Source: Pelistega ratti (lineage in GTDB: Bacteria; Pseudomonadota; Gammaproteobacteria; Burkholderiales; Burkholderiaceae_B). From it: a stretch of 64,000 nt of DNA. The stretch spans positions 558,001 to 622,000 of the forward strand of contig NZ_CP047165.1 in the NCBI RefSeq assembly GCF_009833965.1. Direction: 5' to 3'. The notes beneath the pieces were generated by a model. It worked only from the letters and a program-made list of their open reading frames with translations. It did no database searches and was not told where the DNA came from. Shown here one piece after another: positions 45,204-55,274 of the stretch (positions are counted from its first letter, which is position 1; each line of letters opens with the position of its first letter). The translations under genes were made by a program, and so were the position numbers.

Positions 45204-46511
45204 ATGAAATTTATACCTAAATCGTTAGCCATCGCTACATTACTAGCGGCAACAAGCAGTGCTTTTGCCACGACAACGATTACTTTTTGGCACTCAATGG
45301 AAGGCACATTAGGTGAGTTAGTCAATCAAATGACGGATGACTTTAACAAAAGCCAAACAGAATATACGGTTGTACCTACTTATAAAGGGAACTACACTGA
45401 AGGCATGAATGCAGGGATTGCAGCATATCGTGCAGGACAGGCCCCTGATATTTTACAGGTATTTGAAGTTGGAACAGCCACCATGATGTTCTCAAAAGGG
45501 GCTATTAAACCCATCCAAGAGATGAGTGAAGAAATCGGTAATCCTATTGATAGTAATAAATTTGTCCCCGGTATTGCAGGTTACTACTCAGATACCAATG
45601 GTAAGCTCGCCTCTATGCCATTTAATAGCTCAACCCCTGTTTTTTACTATAATAAAGACCTTTTTGCTAAAGCAGGTCTTGATGTCAATAATCCCCCAAA
45701 AACCTACCAAGAAATTCGTGAAGCTGCCAAAAAGCTAAAGGCAGCCGGTGCAGAGTGTGGTTATACTACCTCATGGCCATCATGGGTATTGATTGAAAAC
45801 TTTGGTGCACTACATAATATCCCTTATGCTTCCAAAAATAATGGATTCGGTGGTTTAGACACACGCATTGATTTAACCCAAGACGCTTTTGTCAAAAACT
45901 TTGAACTCCTCAATGATATGGTAAAAGAGGGTACATTTACTTATGCAGGACGTGCGGATGCAGGTAACGCCCTATTCTCTTCGGGTAAATGTGCGATGTT
46001 TACTGGTTCAAGTGGTTCTCGTGGCGGTTTTATTAAAAATGCTAAATTTGAATTTGGTATTGCACGCTTACCATACAATAGCGATATTATCGAAAAACCA
46101 CTTAATAGCGTGATTGGTGGTGCTTCTCTATGGGTTTTCAGTAAAAAATCACCTGAAACTTACAAAGGAATTACCGCTTTCTTCCACTATCTCTCAAGTA
46201 CAGATGTCGCTGCTCAATGGCACCAAAAAACAGGCTATGTCCCTGTTGTCAAATCTGCTTATGAGCAAACTAAAGACTCTGGTTTCTATGCACAAAACCC
46301 GGGTACAGATATTCCTTTCTTACAACTTAATGTCGCTACTACTGATGCCTCTCGTGGTGTTCGTTTAGGTTTCCTTCCTCAAATCCGTGATATTCAAGAA
46401 GGTGAAATGGAAAAAATCTTCTCTCAAAAAGTATCCGTACAAGATGGTTTAGCACAGATGACCAAACGAGATAATGAGTTATTAACTCGTTTTGAAAATA
46501 GTAATAAGTAA
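45204..46511 (+). CDS. ugpB: sn-Glycerol-3-phosphate ABC importer, binding protein
   Basis: The 435-residue family 1 solute-binding protein has a signal peptide ending SAFA (residue 22). Mature sequence TTITFWHSMEGTLGELVNQ and conserved segments PFNSSTPVFYYNKDLFAKAG and SVIGGASLWVFS are characteristic of UgpB. It captures glycerol-3-phosphate or glycerophosphodiesters in the periplasm. An AGGGAG ribosome site precedes the start. It is the first gene of ugpBAEC. I could not find a convincing Pho box upstream. Confidence 0.95.
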   Translation: MKFIPKSLAIATLLAATSSAFATTTITFWHSMEGTLGELVNQMTDDFNKSQTEYTVVPTYKGNYTEGMNAGIAAYRAGQAPDILQVFEVGTATMMFSKGAIKPIQEMSEEIGNPIDSNKFVPGIAGYYSDTNGKLASMPFNSSTPVFYYNKDLFAKAGLDVNNPPKTYQEIREAAKKLKAAGAECGYTTSWPSWVLIENFGALHNIPYASKNNGFGGLDTRIDLTQDAFVKNFELLNDMVKEGTFTYAGRADAGNALFSSGKCAMFTGSSGSRGGFIKNAKFEFGIARLPYNSDIIEKPLNSVIGGASLWVFSKKSPETYKGITAFFHYLSSTDVAAQWHQKTGYVPVVKSAYEQTKDSGFYAQNPGTDIPFLQLNVATTDASRGVRLGFLPQIRDIQEGEMEKIFSQKVSVQDGLAQMTKRDNELLTRFENSNK

Positions 46512-46526
46512 TCATTCGAGATTACC

Positions 46527-46553
46527 ATCATACCGCTTTCCTAGCGATATGAT
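46527..46553 (+). promoter_or_regulatory. Intercistronic hairpin between ugpB and ugpA
   Basis: A stem of ten base pairs and one mismatch (46527-46537 with 46543-46553) encloses a 5-nt loop and lacks a U-run. It lies 15 bp after ugpB in a 177-bp gap. Such hairpins commonly protect the 3' end of binding-protein mRNA, raising its level over the permease genes. Confidence 0.5.
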
Positions 46554-46688
46554 TATTCATTCAATTATAAAGTAAGGGTGAATCATGTATTTACCTTTAC
46601 TTTTAAGTATATTGCTGTGTACTTAAATGTACATCCTATTTTAAAGATTGAATGGGTTCTCCCTACCATTTTTTGTTGGTATTTATTT

Positions 46689-47570
46689 ATGGAAAAACGA
46701 GTTGTATTTACACATAAAACATTACCCTACCTTTTATTAGCTCCCCAATTAGCCATTACGCTAATTTTCTTTTTTTGGCCTGCAGGTCAAGCGATTTGGC
46801 AATCTTTTTTTCTTGAAGATGCTTTTGGAGGAGGAAAAGAATTTGTAGGTTTAGATAACTATATCGCCCTTTTTAATGACCCTAGTTATTATGACTCTTT
46901 CTGGGTAACCGTTGTTTTTTCTCTCTTGGTAGCAAGTATAGGTCTAGCTGTCGCCCTACTCTTAGCGGTTATGGCGGATAGAGTAGTACGCTTTGCAACC
47001 ACCTATAAAACACTGATTATCTGGCCTTATGCCGTAGCACCTGCTGTGGTTGGGGTTTTATGGGTATTTATGTTTTCACCTGCTATTGGTACAGTAGCCG
47101 TCTATCTTGCTCAACTGGGTATTGGATGGAATCCACAACTTGATGCCAATGACGCCATGATTCTCGTTGTAATGGCTTCTATTTGGAAACAAATTTCCTA
47201 CAATTTTCTGTTTTTCTTAGCTGGCTTACAGGCTATTCCTCGCTCACTCATTGAGGCAGCTGCTATTGATGGAGCATCTCCATTCCGCCGTTTTTGGAGT
47301 ATTGTATTTCCCTTACTCTCACCGACTACCTTCTTTTTACTCATTATCAATATGGTTTATGCGTTCTTTGATACCTTTGCTATTATTGATATTACGACTC
47401 AAGGTGGCCCCGGTTCTTCTACCAATGTACTGGTTTATAACGTTTATAAAACGGCTTTTAAATCATTTGACTACGGTTCTTCGGGAGCGCAATCCGTTAT
47501 TCTGCTACTAATTGTAGTTGCCTTAACGGTTATTCAATTCCGTTACATTGATCGAAAAGTACAATACTAA
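46689..47570 (+). CDS. ugpA: sn-Glycerol-3-phosphate ABC importer, permease UgpA
   Basis: The protein is 293 residues from the ATG at 46689 ([21 protein letters not shown]), matching the length and N-terminus of E. coli UgpA (295). The in-frame ATG at 46578 adds 37 unrelated residues. Six membrane helices and the EAA loop ([24 protein letters not shown]) are present. It forms the channel with UgpE. The next gene starts 12 bp downstream. Confidence 0.94.
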   Translation: MEKRVVFTHKTLPYLLLAPQLAITLIFFFWPAGQAIWQSFFLEDAFGGGKEFVGLDNYIALFNDPSYYDSFWVTVVFSLLVASIGLAVALLLAVMADRVVRFATTYKTLIIWPYAVAPAVVGVLWVFMFSPAIGTVAVYLAQLGIGWNPQLDANDAMILVVMASIWKQISYNFLFFLAGLQAIPRSLIEAAAIDGASPFRRFWSIVFPLLSPTTFFLLIINMVYAFFDTFAIIDITTQGGPGSSTNVLVYNVYKTAFKSFDYGSSGAQSVILLLIVVALTVIQFRYIDRKVQY

Positions 47571-47582
47571 AAGGAATTTATT

Positions 47583-48428
47583 ATGGTAGAACGTCGTCCT
47601 TGGTTAGATATATTAGCCCATGCCACTTTAATTATTGGTTTAATCATGGTGGCTTTCCCACTTTATCTTGCTTTTGTTGCTTCCACACAAACAGCTCAAG
47701 AAGTTGCCAATGCACCCATGTCCCTTATCCCGGGCTCTCATCTTATTGAAAATTATCGCGATGCTTTATTAGGAGAAGGTCGTGCTAATGCAAACCCTGT
47801 CAGCCATATGCTATGGGTAAGCTTTGTCACCGCCATGATTATTGCCGTGGGTAAAATCACCATTTCTATGCTCTCTGCTTTTGCGATTGTCTATTTTCGT
47901 TTTCGCTTTCGTATGATTTTTTTCTGGATGATTTTTGTCACCTTGATGCTACCTGTGGAAGTACGCATTTCGCCTACTTTTGAAGTAGTCGCCAGTCTAG
48001 GGCTTGTCAATACCTATGCAGGTCTCACATTACCCTTAATTGCATCAGCAACAGCGACTTTTTTATTTAGACAATTTTTTATGACCGTTCCTGATGAGTT
48101 AGTTGAGGCTGCTCGTATTGACGGGGCGGGTCCTATGCGTTTTTTTAAAGATATTTTATTTCCACTCTCTCGTACCAGTATTGCAGCCCTATTTGTTATT
48201 CAATTTACCTATGGTTGGAATCAGTACCTATGGCCACTTGTCATGAAAACCACAGAAGACTTAACCCCTATTGTTGTTGGTATCCGTACAATGATTGGCG
48301 GTGGTGATAGTGTTACTAGCTGGAACTTAGTCATGGCAACGGCTATTCTCGCTATGATTCCTCCTGGTCTTGTTGTATTACTCATGCAAAAATGGTTTGT
48401 AAAAGGTCTTGTGGACGCTGAAAAATAA
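47583..48428 (+). CDS. ugpE: sn-Glycerol-3-phosphate ABC importer, permease UgpE
   Basis: The protein is 281 residues, the same length as E. coli UgpE. It begins [19 protein letters not shown] and has six membrane helices, with the EAA loop [46 protein letters not shown] is strongly conserved. It is the second channel subunit and an operon member between ugpA and ugpC with short gaps. Confidence 0.95.
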   Translation: MVERRPWLDILAHATLIIGLIMVAFPLYLAFVASTQTAQEVANAPMSLIPGSHLIENYRDALLGEGRANANPVSHMLWVSFVTAMIIAVGKITISMLSAFAIVYFRFRFRMIFFWMIFVTLMLPVEVRISPTFEVVASLGLVNTYAGLTLPLIASATATFLFRQFFMTVPDELVEAARIDGAGPMRFFKDILFPLSRTSIAALFVIQFTYGWNQYLWPLVMKTTEDLTPIVVGIRTMIGGGDSVTSWNLVMATAILAMIPPGLVVLLMQKWFVKGLVDAEK

Positions 48429-48440
48429 GGATTTTATAAC

Positions 48441-49526
48441 ATGGCAACATTAAATTTTAAACAAGTCAAAAAAGTTTATCCCGGTAATGTAGCAGTCATT
48501 CATGGCATTGATTTACATATCAATGATGGTGAATTTATCGTGATTGTCGGCCCCTCTGGTTGCGGTAAATCTACGCTTATGCGTATGGTGGCTGGTCTTG
48601 AATCCGTGACGGAGGGTAATATTGAAATTGATGGCAAAATTGTCAATCAATTAGAACCTGCTGATCGTGATATTGCTATGGTTTTCCAAAACTATGCCCT
48701 TTATCCGCATATGTCAGTGTATGACAATATGGCGTATGGACTTAAAATTCGTCAATTTAGCAAAGAAGAAATTGATAAACGTGTACAAGCAGCCGCCAAA
48801 ATTCTTGAATTAGGGCATTTATTAGATAGACGACCTCGCCAGTTATCAGGTGGTCAGCGCCAACGTGTGGCTATGGGTCGTGCTATTGTGAGAGAGCCTA
48901 AGGTATTCTTGTTTGATGAGCCTCTCTCTAATCTTGATGCAAAATTACGTGTTCAAATGCGTCTTGAAATTCAAAAACTTCATGCTCGTCTTAAAACAAC
49001 TAGCTTATATGTTACCCATGATCAAGTGGAAGCAATGACCTTAGCCAACCGTATGGTGGTGATGAATAAAGGTTTTGCTGAACAAATTGGTACCCCTGTA
49101 GAAGTATTTGAAAAACCTGCTTCTACCTTTGTTGCTAGCTTTATTGGTTCTCCTCCTATGAACCTTATTACCGTTAAAGTCTCTGCTGAAGGGGTAATCA
49201 CAACAGCAAACGGAATTACACTGGCTATTGATAACCAAACCATTCCAGCTCATATTAGAAACCAAGACGTTATTCTCGGTATTCGCCCTGAGCATCTTAG
49301 CTTGCATATACCACAGTTTCCTGTACAAGTTGAGATGGTAGAAATATTAGGTTCAGAGCAATTGATCCACTGCACATTGGATGGACAATCTCTTGTTATA
49401 CGAGCCGATCTTCATGAGACCGATCATCAGCCCATCAAATCAGGTGATACCATCCAAATTGGTTGTCATCCTAAATTTGCACTCCATTGGTTTAATAAAG
49501 AAACGGGGCGACGTATAGAGAAATAA
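48441..49526 (+). CDS. ugpC: sn-Glycerol-3-phosphate ABC importer, ATPase UgpC
   Basis: The 361-residue MalK/UgpC-type ATPase has Walker [11 protein letters not shown]-loop [25 protein letters not shown], signature [17 protein letters not shown], Walker [18 protein letters not shown] and switch His [14 protein letters not shown]-terminal TOBE-type regulatory domain (~240-361, GIRPEHL) ends the protein. It is the last gene of the operon and is followed by a terminator. No ugpQ phosphodiesterase gene is linked. Confidence 0.95.
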   Translation: MATLNFKQVKKVYPGNVAVIHGIDLHINDGEFIVIVGPSGCGKSTLMRMVAGLESVTEGNIEIDGKIVNQLEPADRDIAMVFQNYALYPHMSVYDNMAYGLKIRQFSKEEIDKRVQAAAKILELGHLLDRRPRQLSGGQRQRVAMGRAIVREPKVFLFDEPLSNLDAKLRVQMRLEIQKLHARLKTTSLYVTHDQVEAMTLANRMVVMNKGFAEQIGTPVEVFEKPASTFVASFIGSPPMNLITVKVSAEGVITTANGITLAIDNQTIPAHIRNQDVILGIRPEHLSLHIPQFPVQVEMVEILGSEQLIHCTLDGQSLVIRADLHETDHQPIKSGDTIQIGCHPKFALHWFNKETGRRIEK

Positions 49527-49553
49527 AGATTTTATTTAGAAAGTCTTGTTTAA

Positions 49554-49591
49554 CCCCCAATGTTAATTATCCATATTGGGGGCTATTTTTT
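49554..49591 (+). terminator. Terminator of the ugp operon
   Basis: An 8-bp stem CCCCCAAT/ATTGGGGG (49554-49561 with 49575-49582) is followed by CTATTTTTT, about 28 bp after ugpC. Confidence 0.75.
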
Positions 49592-49693
49592 AGATAGCTA
49601 ATATGATGAATAAAGATATTATTCCACTTTATCAATGACTATAAACGCATACTATCAATAAAGAAAAACTGTCTTATTTCTTTATTACTACAT

Positions 49694-50380
49694 TCACACC
49701 TCTCGCAAAACCCCTTTATCCATCACTAATTGCCGATCAGCTAAAGCCGCTAATTTAGGATCATGGGTCACAATCACAAAAGCGGTATTAAATGTTTTAT
49801 TCACTTCTTTTAATAAAGCAAACATACTTTCAGCTGTTTCCGTATCAAGATTTCCTGTTGGCTCATCTGCCAATACAACCACAGGATTAGCCACCAAAGC
49901 ACGCGCTAATGCCACTCGCTGACGCTCTCCCCCTGACAACTCGCCCGGTCGATGCAGTACACGATCTTTTAGCCCTACTTTTTCCAATACCTCTTTTGCT
50001 AATTCTCTTGCTTTTTGATAAGATTCACGGCGCATAATTAGGGGCATTGCCACATTATCTAAAGCCGTAAATTCAGGCAATAGATGGTGAAATTGATACA
50101 CAAAACCTAGTTTTTGATTACGTAATCGACTTCGTTCACTTTCCGTTAAGGATACCGTATCAATACCATCAATAATCACCTGACCTTGTGTTGGCTGATC
50201 CAATAAACCCATGATATGTAATAAGGTACTTTTTCCTGAGCCTGATGCACCAATAATAGCTAGCATTTCACCCCTTTTAACCTCTAAATGTACCCCTCTT
50301 AAAATATCTAAGGTTTCTGTCCCATCAAAATAAGACTTGGTCACATTCTCAATATGTAAAGCATTTGCCGTATTAGTCAT
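49694..50380 (-). CDS. lolD: Lipoprotein-releasing system ATPase
   Basis: The 228-residue LolD/MacB-type ATPase has Walker A GASGSGKST, the LolD-characteristic FVYQFHHLLPEFTALDNVAMPL, signature LSGGERQRVALARAL, Walker B VVLADEPTGNLDTET and switch His VTHD. It drives release of outer-membrane lipoproteins from the inner membrane to LolA. It overlaps lolC by 8 bp. Several lipoproteins in this window would depend on it. Confidence 0.95.
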   Translation of the reverse strand: MTNTANALHIENVTKSYFDGTETLDILRGVHLEVKRGEMLAIIGASGSGKSTLLHIMGLLDQPTQGQVIIDGIDTVSLTESERSRLRNQKLGFVYQFHHLLPEFTALDNVAMPLIMRRESYQKARELAKEVLEKVGLKDRVLHRPGELSGGERQRVALARALVANPVVVLADEPTGNLDTETAESMFALLKEVNKTFNTAFVIVTHDPKLAALADRQLVMDKGVLREV

Positions 50381-51653
50381 GACGAAGTACCTCCGCTGGT
50401 TGTAATCTTGATGCTCGCCAACTTGGATAAAGTGTTGCTAGTAAAGATAAAACTAATGAGGTAATCCCAACAATAGCCACTTCATTTAACTCTACTTGAG
50501 AGGGTAACTGATTAATAATATACACCCCTGGATCTAAGAAATGTGTTCCTAATAAATTCTCAATAAACGGTACAATCACATCAATATTATAGGCAATTAA
50601 ACACCCTAAACCCACTCCAATGAATGTACCTAAAATACCAATAAGCGACCCTTGCACCAGAAAAATACCTGCAATTGAACGAGGACTAGCCCCTAATGTA
50701 CGCAAAATCGCAATATCCGCTTGTTTATCTTTAACAGACATCACCAAAGACGATAAAAGATTAAAAGCTGCTACAGCAACAATAAGAGCTAGAATCATAA
50801 ACATCATTCGTTTTTCTGTTTTTACGGCAGCAAACCATGTACGGTTATCATACGTCCAATCCCTAACGATATAATGAGGAGATAAAGTTTCCATAAGGGA
50901 TTGAGCCACTTCAGGTGCTTTAATCATATTTTTAATTTTAAGTCTTGCTCCTGCTATCCCCATATCTCTAAAAAGAACGGCAGCATCATAAACAGAGATA
51001 AAGGCAAGACTGGCATCATACTCATAATGCCCAGAAGAAAAAATTCCTGTTACATGGAATTGTCGCATACGCGGTGAAAAACCAGATGGGTTTAATGAAC
51101 CTTGAGGCGACATCAGTAATACCGTATCCCCCATTTGTACACCTAACTCAGCCGCCACTCGACTACCTAATACAATATTAAAACTACCCTTTTGTAAAGA
51201 ATTTAAATCACCCTGTATAATTTGCTGGGGTAGATCAGATACATCACCCTCCGTTTCGGGTAGAATACCTCTAATTTGCACCCCTTTTAAAATATTTTGT
51301 CTGGCAAGCATTCCCCCTGCCGACACAAAAGCAGAAGCCCCAATGACATCTGTATTTTTCATCGCTTCTGCTTTTAACTCTGTCCATGACTCTACCGCTT
51401 CTTGTGCCGAAATAGAGGGATTAAAAACTTGGATATGGGGTAAAACAGATAACATTCTATCGCGCACTTGCACCTGAAAACCGGTCATCACCGATAATAC
51501 AACAATCAATGCTGCTACCCCCAAGGCAATCCCTGCCATAGAGCTTCCTGCCACAAAAGAAACAAAACGGTCACGTTTTTTACCACGTCCTTTTGAGCGT
51601 GTTAGCCCTGCATATCGAGAGCCAATCCATAATTCATAAGGTAATTTCACCAT
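50373..51653 (-). CDS. lolC: Lipoprotein-releasing system membrane protein LolC/LolE
   Basis: The 426-residue protein has the LolC/E architecture: an N-terminal helix in SSMAGIALGVAALIVVLSVMTGFQ, a periplasmic domain (~60-270) and three C-terminal helices (MMFMILALIVAVAAFNLLSSLVM, IFLVQGSLIGILGTFIGVGLG, VAIVGITSLVLSLLATLYP). A cytoplasmic end with the RASRLQPAEVLR motif closes it. It works with LolD. Only one such gene is present here, so it may act as a homodimer (LolF-like) unless a second gene lies elsewhere. Confidence 0.93.
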   Translation of the reverse strand: MVKLPYELWIGSRYAGLTRSKGRGKKRDRFVSFVAGSSMAGIALGVAALIVVLSVMTGFQVQVRDRMLSVLPHIQVFNPSISAQEAVESWTELKAEAMKNTDVIGASAFVSAGGMLARQNILKGVQIRGILPETEGDVSDLPQQIIQGDLNSLQKGSFNIVLGSRVAAELGVQMGDTVLLMSPQGSLNPSGFSPRMRQFHVTGIFSSGHYEYDASLAFISVYDAAVLFRDMGIAGARLKIKNMIKAPEVAQSLMETLSPHYIVRDWTYDNRTWFAAVKTEKRMMFMILALIVAVAAFNLLSSLVMSVKDKQADIAILRTLGASPRSIAGIFLVQGSLIGILGTFIGVGLGCLIAYNIDVIVPFIENLLGTHFLDPGVYIINQLPSQVELNEVAIVGITSLVLSLLATLYPSWRASRLQPAEVLRHD

Positions 51654-51694
51654 AATACTTTTCTATCAAAGGTGTTTAAGGGTACAATCCATCT

Positions 51695-52624
51695 ATGGAT
51701 ATTTTAATTTTAGGGGCACTTCCCCATCATTTAATGGCAAAAGAAAGCGAGGCTTATTTAGAAAAACAAGCCCCATTCTTAACGCACTTATTACAAACAC
51801 ATCAGGCACAAACCGAATGGTTCGATATTGAAACCCTTGGATGCACACCTTATGAATATTATCAACTTAAACAAGTTGCTTATCATAGTCAGGACGGTTT
51901 TTATGCCAGAGGGTTAGCGCCTTTACGTTGTCCCGCCCATTTTAACACTGCTTTACCTAAAAACCTTTATTTAATGACACTTTGTCATATAGAAGTTGGT
52001 TTAAACCATGCTTCTCTCTATTTACAAGAAGAGTTAAATATTCCGGCAAATGAAAGTACAGCCCTCTTTGAGCAAGCAAAAACACTTTTTGAAAATACAC
52101 CCTTTTCATTACTAAGCTACGATGCCGATACTGCCCTCATTGATTTAGGGAATAATTTTGATTACCCCTTACCAAGCCCTGCCCTATTAGCAACAGGTTA
52201 TATTAATGATTGGTATCGTCCACAGATACTTCCTCGCACTTTGCAAAATAGCTTAAATGAACTACAGATGAGTTGGTATGACCATCCTATTAATGTAGCT
52301 CGCCAATCTCGCGGTGAAAAAGCTATTAATAGTGCATGGATTTACGGCGGTGCTAGTAAAGCAGATATTAAAACAATTTCCCCTACTACCCATGATTCAA
52401 TTACTTTAGATACACTTTTTTTCAGTCATTTGCATCAAGATTGGGGAAGTTGGTTAGCACAGCTTAATAATATCGATCAACAATTAAAATCCTTGCACTC
52501 TGCTCAAAATCGTTATATATTTTTTGGTTTTGACCGTATCACCACATTAACTCCCTTACCTTGGTGGCACAAATTTTTAACTCGTAAAGATCAATGGAAA
52601 CAATGGTGGTCTCTTTCCAAGTAA
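51695..52624 (+). CDS. Conserved hypothetical protein of the lolC-recJ interval
   Basis: The 309-residue cytoplasmic protein lacks a signal peptide or membrane segment. It is rich in aromatic residues and has motifs such as LGALPHHLMAKESEAYL and PLRCPAHFNTALPKNL. Burkholderiales genomes commonly carry a gene at this position (between lolC and recJ) annotated as RpfE-type regulatory protein or phosphoglycerate-mutase-like, with no firm function. Its 3' end overlaps recJ by 31 bp, so the two are likely co-translated. The function is unknown. Confidence 0.7.
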   Translation: MDILILGALPHHLMAKESEAYLEKQAPFLTHLLQTHQAQTEWFDIETLGCTPYEYYQLKQVAYHSQDGFYARGLAPLRCPAHFNTALPKNLYLMTLCHIEVGLNHASLYLQEELNIPANESTALFEQAKTLFENTPFSLLSYDADTALIDLGNNFDYPLPSPALLATGYINDWYRPQILPRTLQNSLNELQMSWYDHPINVARQSRGEKAINSAWIYGGASKADIKTISPTTHDSITLDTLFFSHLHQDWGSWLAQLNNIDQQLKSLHSAQNRYIFFGFDRITTLTPLPWWHKFLTRKDQWKQWWSLSK

Positions 52625-54306
52625 GCAATCGTCCAATCAACCCCGATTATCAGACACAGTTAATCGCACAAGGTGCTAATCCCTTAATGGCAAAATTATG
52701 GGCTGCTCGAGGGGTTTCTGATATAGAACAAACCGAAACCTCTTGGCAAAAACTCATTGCCCCTCAACTACTCACACAAGTTGAAAAGGGTGCAACTATT
52801 CTTGCTGATGCTATCGAAGCCAATAAACAACTGCTTATTATTGCTGATTATGATTGTGATGGCGCAACGGCTTGTGCCGTTGGTGTACGAGCCTTACGTA
52901 TGATGGGGGCAAACATTAATTTTATGGTACCTAATCGCTTTGAGACAGGTTATGGACTATCCCCTGCTGTTATTGATGTGATGCTTGAGCGTGTCTATCC
53001 AAAGCCTGATTTAATTATCACGGTTGATAATGGTATCGCTAGTGTAGAGGGGGTTGAAGCAGCTAAAAAGGTGGGTATTGATGTACTAATTACAGATCAC
53101 CACTTACCGGGAGATACCCTACCCGATGCCTTAGCTATTATTAATCCTAATCAAAAAGATTGCCAATTTCCCTCTAAAAATTTAGCTGGGGTTGGCGTTA
53201 TTTTCTATACCATGATTGCTTTACGGGCAGAATTACGCCGCCGAGGGCATTTTACACAAAAGCCTGAACCTCGTCTTGATGAGCTTGCCGATTTAGTCGC
53301 TCTAGGAACGGTTGCCGATGTGGTTAAACTGGATAGTAATAACCGCTTATTAGTTACACAGGGTTTACAAAAAATCCGTTCAGGTAAAATGCAAGCTGGT
53401 ATTCAAGCACTTTTTGATATTGCAAGCACAGATCCCCGACAAGCCAGTAGTATGGATTTAGGTTTTAAAATTGGTCCCCGTATTAATGCGGCAGGACGAT
53501 TGGCTGATATGAGTATTGGTATTCGTTGTCTTATTAGCCAAGATTATGATGAAGCCTTTGAATTAGCCAAACAGCTTAACGATTGGAACAGTACTCGCCG
53601 TCATATCGAACAAGAGATGAGTCAGCAAGCCTTACAAGAGATTGAAAGTGAAGCATTTAAACTCAAACACGCCATTTGTGTATTTAATCCTGAGTGGCAT
53701 CAAGGTGTTGTTGGTATCGTTGCCTCACGATTAAAAGAGAAATTCTGGAAACCCACCCTTGCTTTTGCCCCCGGTGATGATGGTGAGATTCGGGGTTCAG
53801 GTCGATCTGTACCTGATGTACACTTGCGTGATGCCTTAGATTTGGTCTCCAAACGCTACCCTACACTTATCCAAAAGTTTGGGGGTCATGCTATGGCTGC
53901 AGGACTCACGATTTATCAAAAAGATTTTGACACGTTTATTACTGCTTTTGACCAAGCGGTTGTTGATATTAGTGGTAAAACCCATTTTTCACCCCTTATT
54001 GAAACTGATGGAACACTTGATATTCAATATAGCACCGTAGAAACCGCCATTGCTTTAAGCCAGTATGTATGGGGCGCAGGCTTTCCATCCCCCCTTTTTA
54101 GAGATACATTTACAGTTAAAGAACAATACCTACTCAAAGAAAAACACCTTAAATTATTACTTGAACGTGAGGGAGTAAGGTTTAATGCTATTTGGTTTAA
54201 TCACCCAGAAATGGTAGATGAACAAGTTGAACTGATTTATGAAGTTGTACCAAATTACTGGCAAGGTAATGTTTCACTACAATTACTGATTCGATATACC
54301 GTATAA
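52594..54306 (+). CDS. recJ: Single-stranded-DNA-specific 5'-3' exonuclease RecJ
   Basis: The 570-residue DHH-superfamily nuclease has motif I LLIIADYDCDGATACAV, motif II ITVDNGIA, the DHH motif ITDHHLPGD and a later GRINAAGRLADMS. The DHHA1 domain includes FGGHAMAAGLTI. It degrades 5'-ended single strands in recombination and mismatch/excision repair. The start overlaps the upstream gene; a second ATG nine bases on is equally possible. Confidence 0.96.
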   Translation: METMVVSFQVSNRPINPDYQTQLIAQGANPLMAKLWAARGVSDIEQTETSWQKLIAPQLLTQVEKGATILADAIEANKQLLIIADYDCDGATACAVGVRALRMMGANINFMVPNRFETGYGLSPAVIDVMLERVYPKPDLIITVDNGIASVEGVEAAKKVGIDVLITDHHLPGDTLPDALAIINPNQKDCQFPSKNLAGVGVIFYTMIALRAELRRRGHFTQKPEPRLDELADLVALGTVADVVKLDSNNRLLVTQGLQKIRSGKMQAGIQALFDIASTDPRQASSMDLGFKIGPRINAAGRLADMSIGIRCLISQDYDEAFELAKQLNDWNSTRRHIEQEMSQQALQEIESEAFKLKHAICVFNPEWHQGVVGIVASRLKEKFWKPTLAFAPGDDGEIRGSGRSVPDVHLRDALDLVSKRYPTLIQKFGGHAMAAGLTIYQKDFDTFITAFDQAVVDISGKTHFSPLIETDGTLDIQYSTVETAIALSQYVWGAGFPSPLFRDTFTVKEQYLLKEKHLKLLLEREGVRFNAIWFNHPEMVDEQVELIYEVVPNYWQGNVSLQLLIRYTV

Positions 54307-54327
54307 AGTATAGTTGAGGCGATAAAA

Positions 54328-54372
54328 TTAACGCTAGCGCTATTCATATAACAACACTGTTATTAGCGTTAA
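54328..54372 (-). terminator. Inverted repeat after recJ, possible terminator
   Basis: A 9-bp inverted repeat TTAACGCTA/TAGCGTTAA (54328-54336 with 54364-54372) has a 27-nt loop. On the minus strand it is followed by a short T-run (ATTTTAT), and there is none on the plus strand. It could end transcripts from the minus-strand regulator at 54746; support is weak. Confidence 0.3.
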
Positions 54373-54441
54373 AATACCATTCATTAGTTTAGAAGCTAAA
54401 ATTATTATCAATAGAAATAATAAAAACAGGATATATGCGCT

Positions 54442-54588
54442 ATGAAAAAATACCTTATGCCCAGATACTTTATCATGATATACGTATTACTACAGGGCTG
54501 TAGCACTTATATAGATCCTAATGCCTCTGTTGATGGAGTAATAGGAACAGTAGGTGGTGCGTTAGGAAATGTAAGATTGGTGAAGTAA
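54442..54588 (+). CDS. Micro-lipoprotein (48 aa)
   Basis: A 48-residue ORF starts MKKYLMPRYF and contains a hydrophobic segment ending in a lipobox (LLQGC, Cys20). The mature peptide is 29 residues with a Gly-rich stretch (GVIGTVGGALGN). An AGGA ribosome site lies ~11 bases upstream. It would be an outer-membrane-type lipoprotein of the entericidin or Lpp-like size class. It has no recognised family and may be a remnant of a longer glycine-zipper lipoprotein. The signal peptide is the main evidence that it is real. Confidence 0.5.
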   Translation: MKKYLMPRYFIMIYVLLQGCSTYIDPNASVDGVIGTVGGALGNVRLVK

Positions 54589-54745
54589 TAAAGTAAAATA
54601 GGAAGATATTTAGCAATATAATAAGGTCTTTACGCTATTCTATAATAACCAAAAAGAACCTGACTATCCCACTATTATTGGCATTTTTTATAGTAGAGTT
54701 TTAAAAATAATAATGAGTCTATATAGAATAACTCAGAGAAAGTGA

Positions 54746-55132
54746 TTATTTATTTTTTAATAAAGTAATAATCTCTTTTAAGGCTTGAATTTCTGCTTTT
54801 TGTTGTTCAATAAGTTCTTCTTTATGCACAATAGTTAATTTTAATTTTTCATTTTCTAAAACTAACTGTTCATTACCTGCATAATAATTTGAACTATTAT
54901 GGCTATTTTCACTAAATAAACAAATTAAACCATTCTCCTTGGCTGTCATCAACTCAATAATATCAATATTAAATATATTTGCTATTTGCTGTAGTCTATC
55001 TAAGTTTAACTTACTTTCTCCTCTTTCAATACGCGCATAGCTTGTGGGTGATATTTCCAACTTTTCTGCCATTTCTTCCTGAGACCAATTTTTAATTTCT
55101 CGCATTGCTCGGATTTTATCTTGAATATTCAT
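54746..55132 (-). CDS. XRE-family helix-turn-helix regulator with coiled coil
   Basis: The 128-residue protein has an HTH_3 domain at residues 1-62 (KIRAMREIKNWSQEEMAEKLEISPTSYARIERG). A C-terminal coiled coil (~85-127, EKLKLTIVHKEELIEQQKAEIQALK) probably mediates oligomers. It is divergent from the DUF4156 lipoprotein gene. An imperfect palindrome AAATTTCGGAATTT lies in the 142-bp divergent gap and could be its operator. Its target is unknown. Confidence 0.85.
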   Translation of the reverse strand: MNIQDKIRAMREIKNWSQEEMAEKLEISPTSYARIERGESKLNLDRLQQIANIFNIDIIELMTAKENGLICLFSENSHNSSNYYAGNEQLVLENEKLKLTIVHKEELIEQQKAEIQALKEIITLLKNK

Positions 55133-55274
55133 CTACCGTTTTTCTCTCTATTTTCTATCAAATTTCGGAATTTTCCACCTATTTACGCTATGGATTACAA
55201 GCAATAACTTCCATAAAATACTACACAATATAAGATTTATTCTACACCATTTTTAATAAACGAGGATATTTATA

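Noticed and set aside
46578..46688. Longer start for ugpA
   Set aside because: The ATG at 46689 matches the UgpA N-terminus and length; upstream residues are unrelated.
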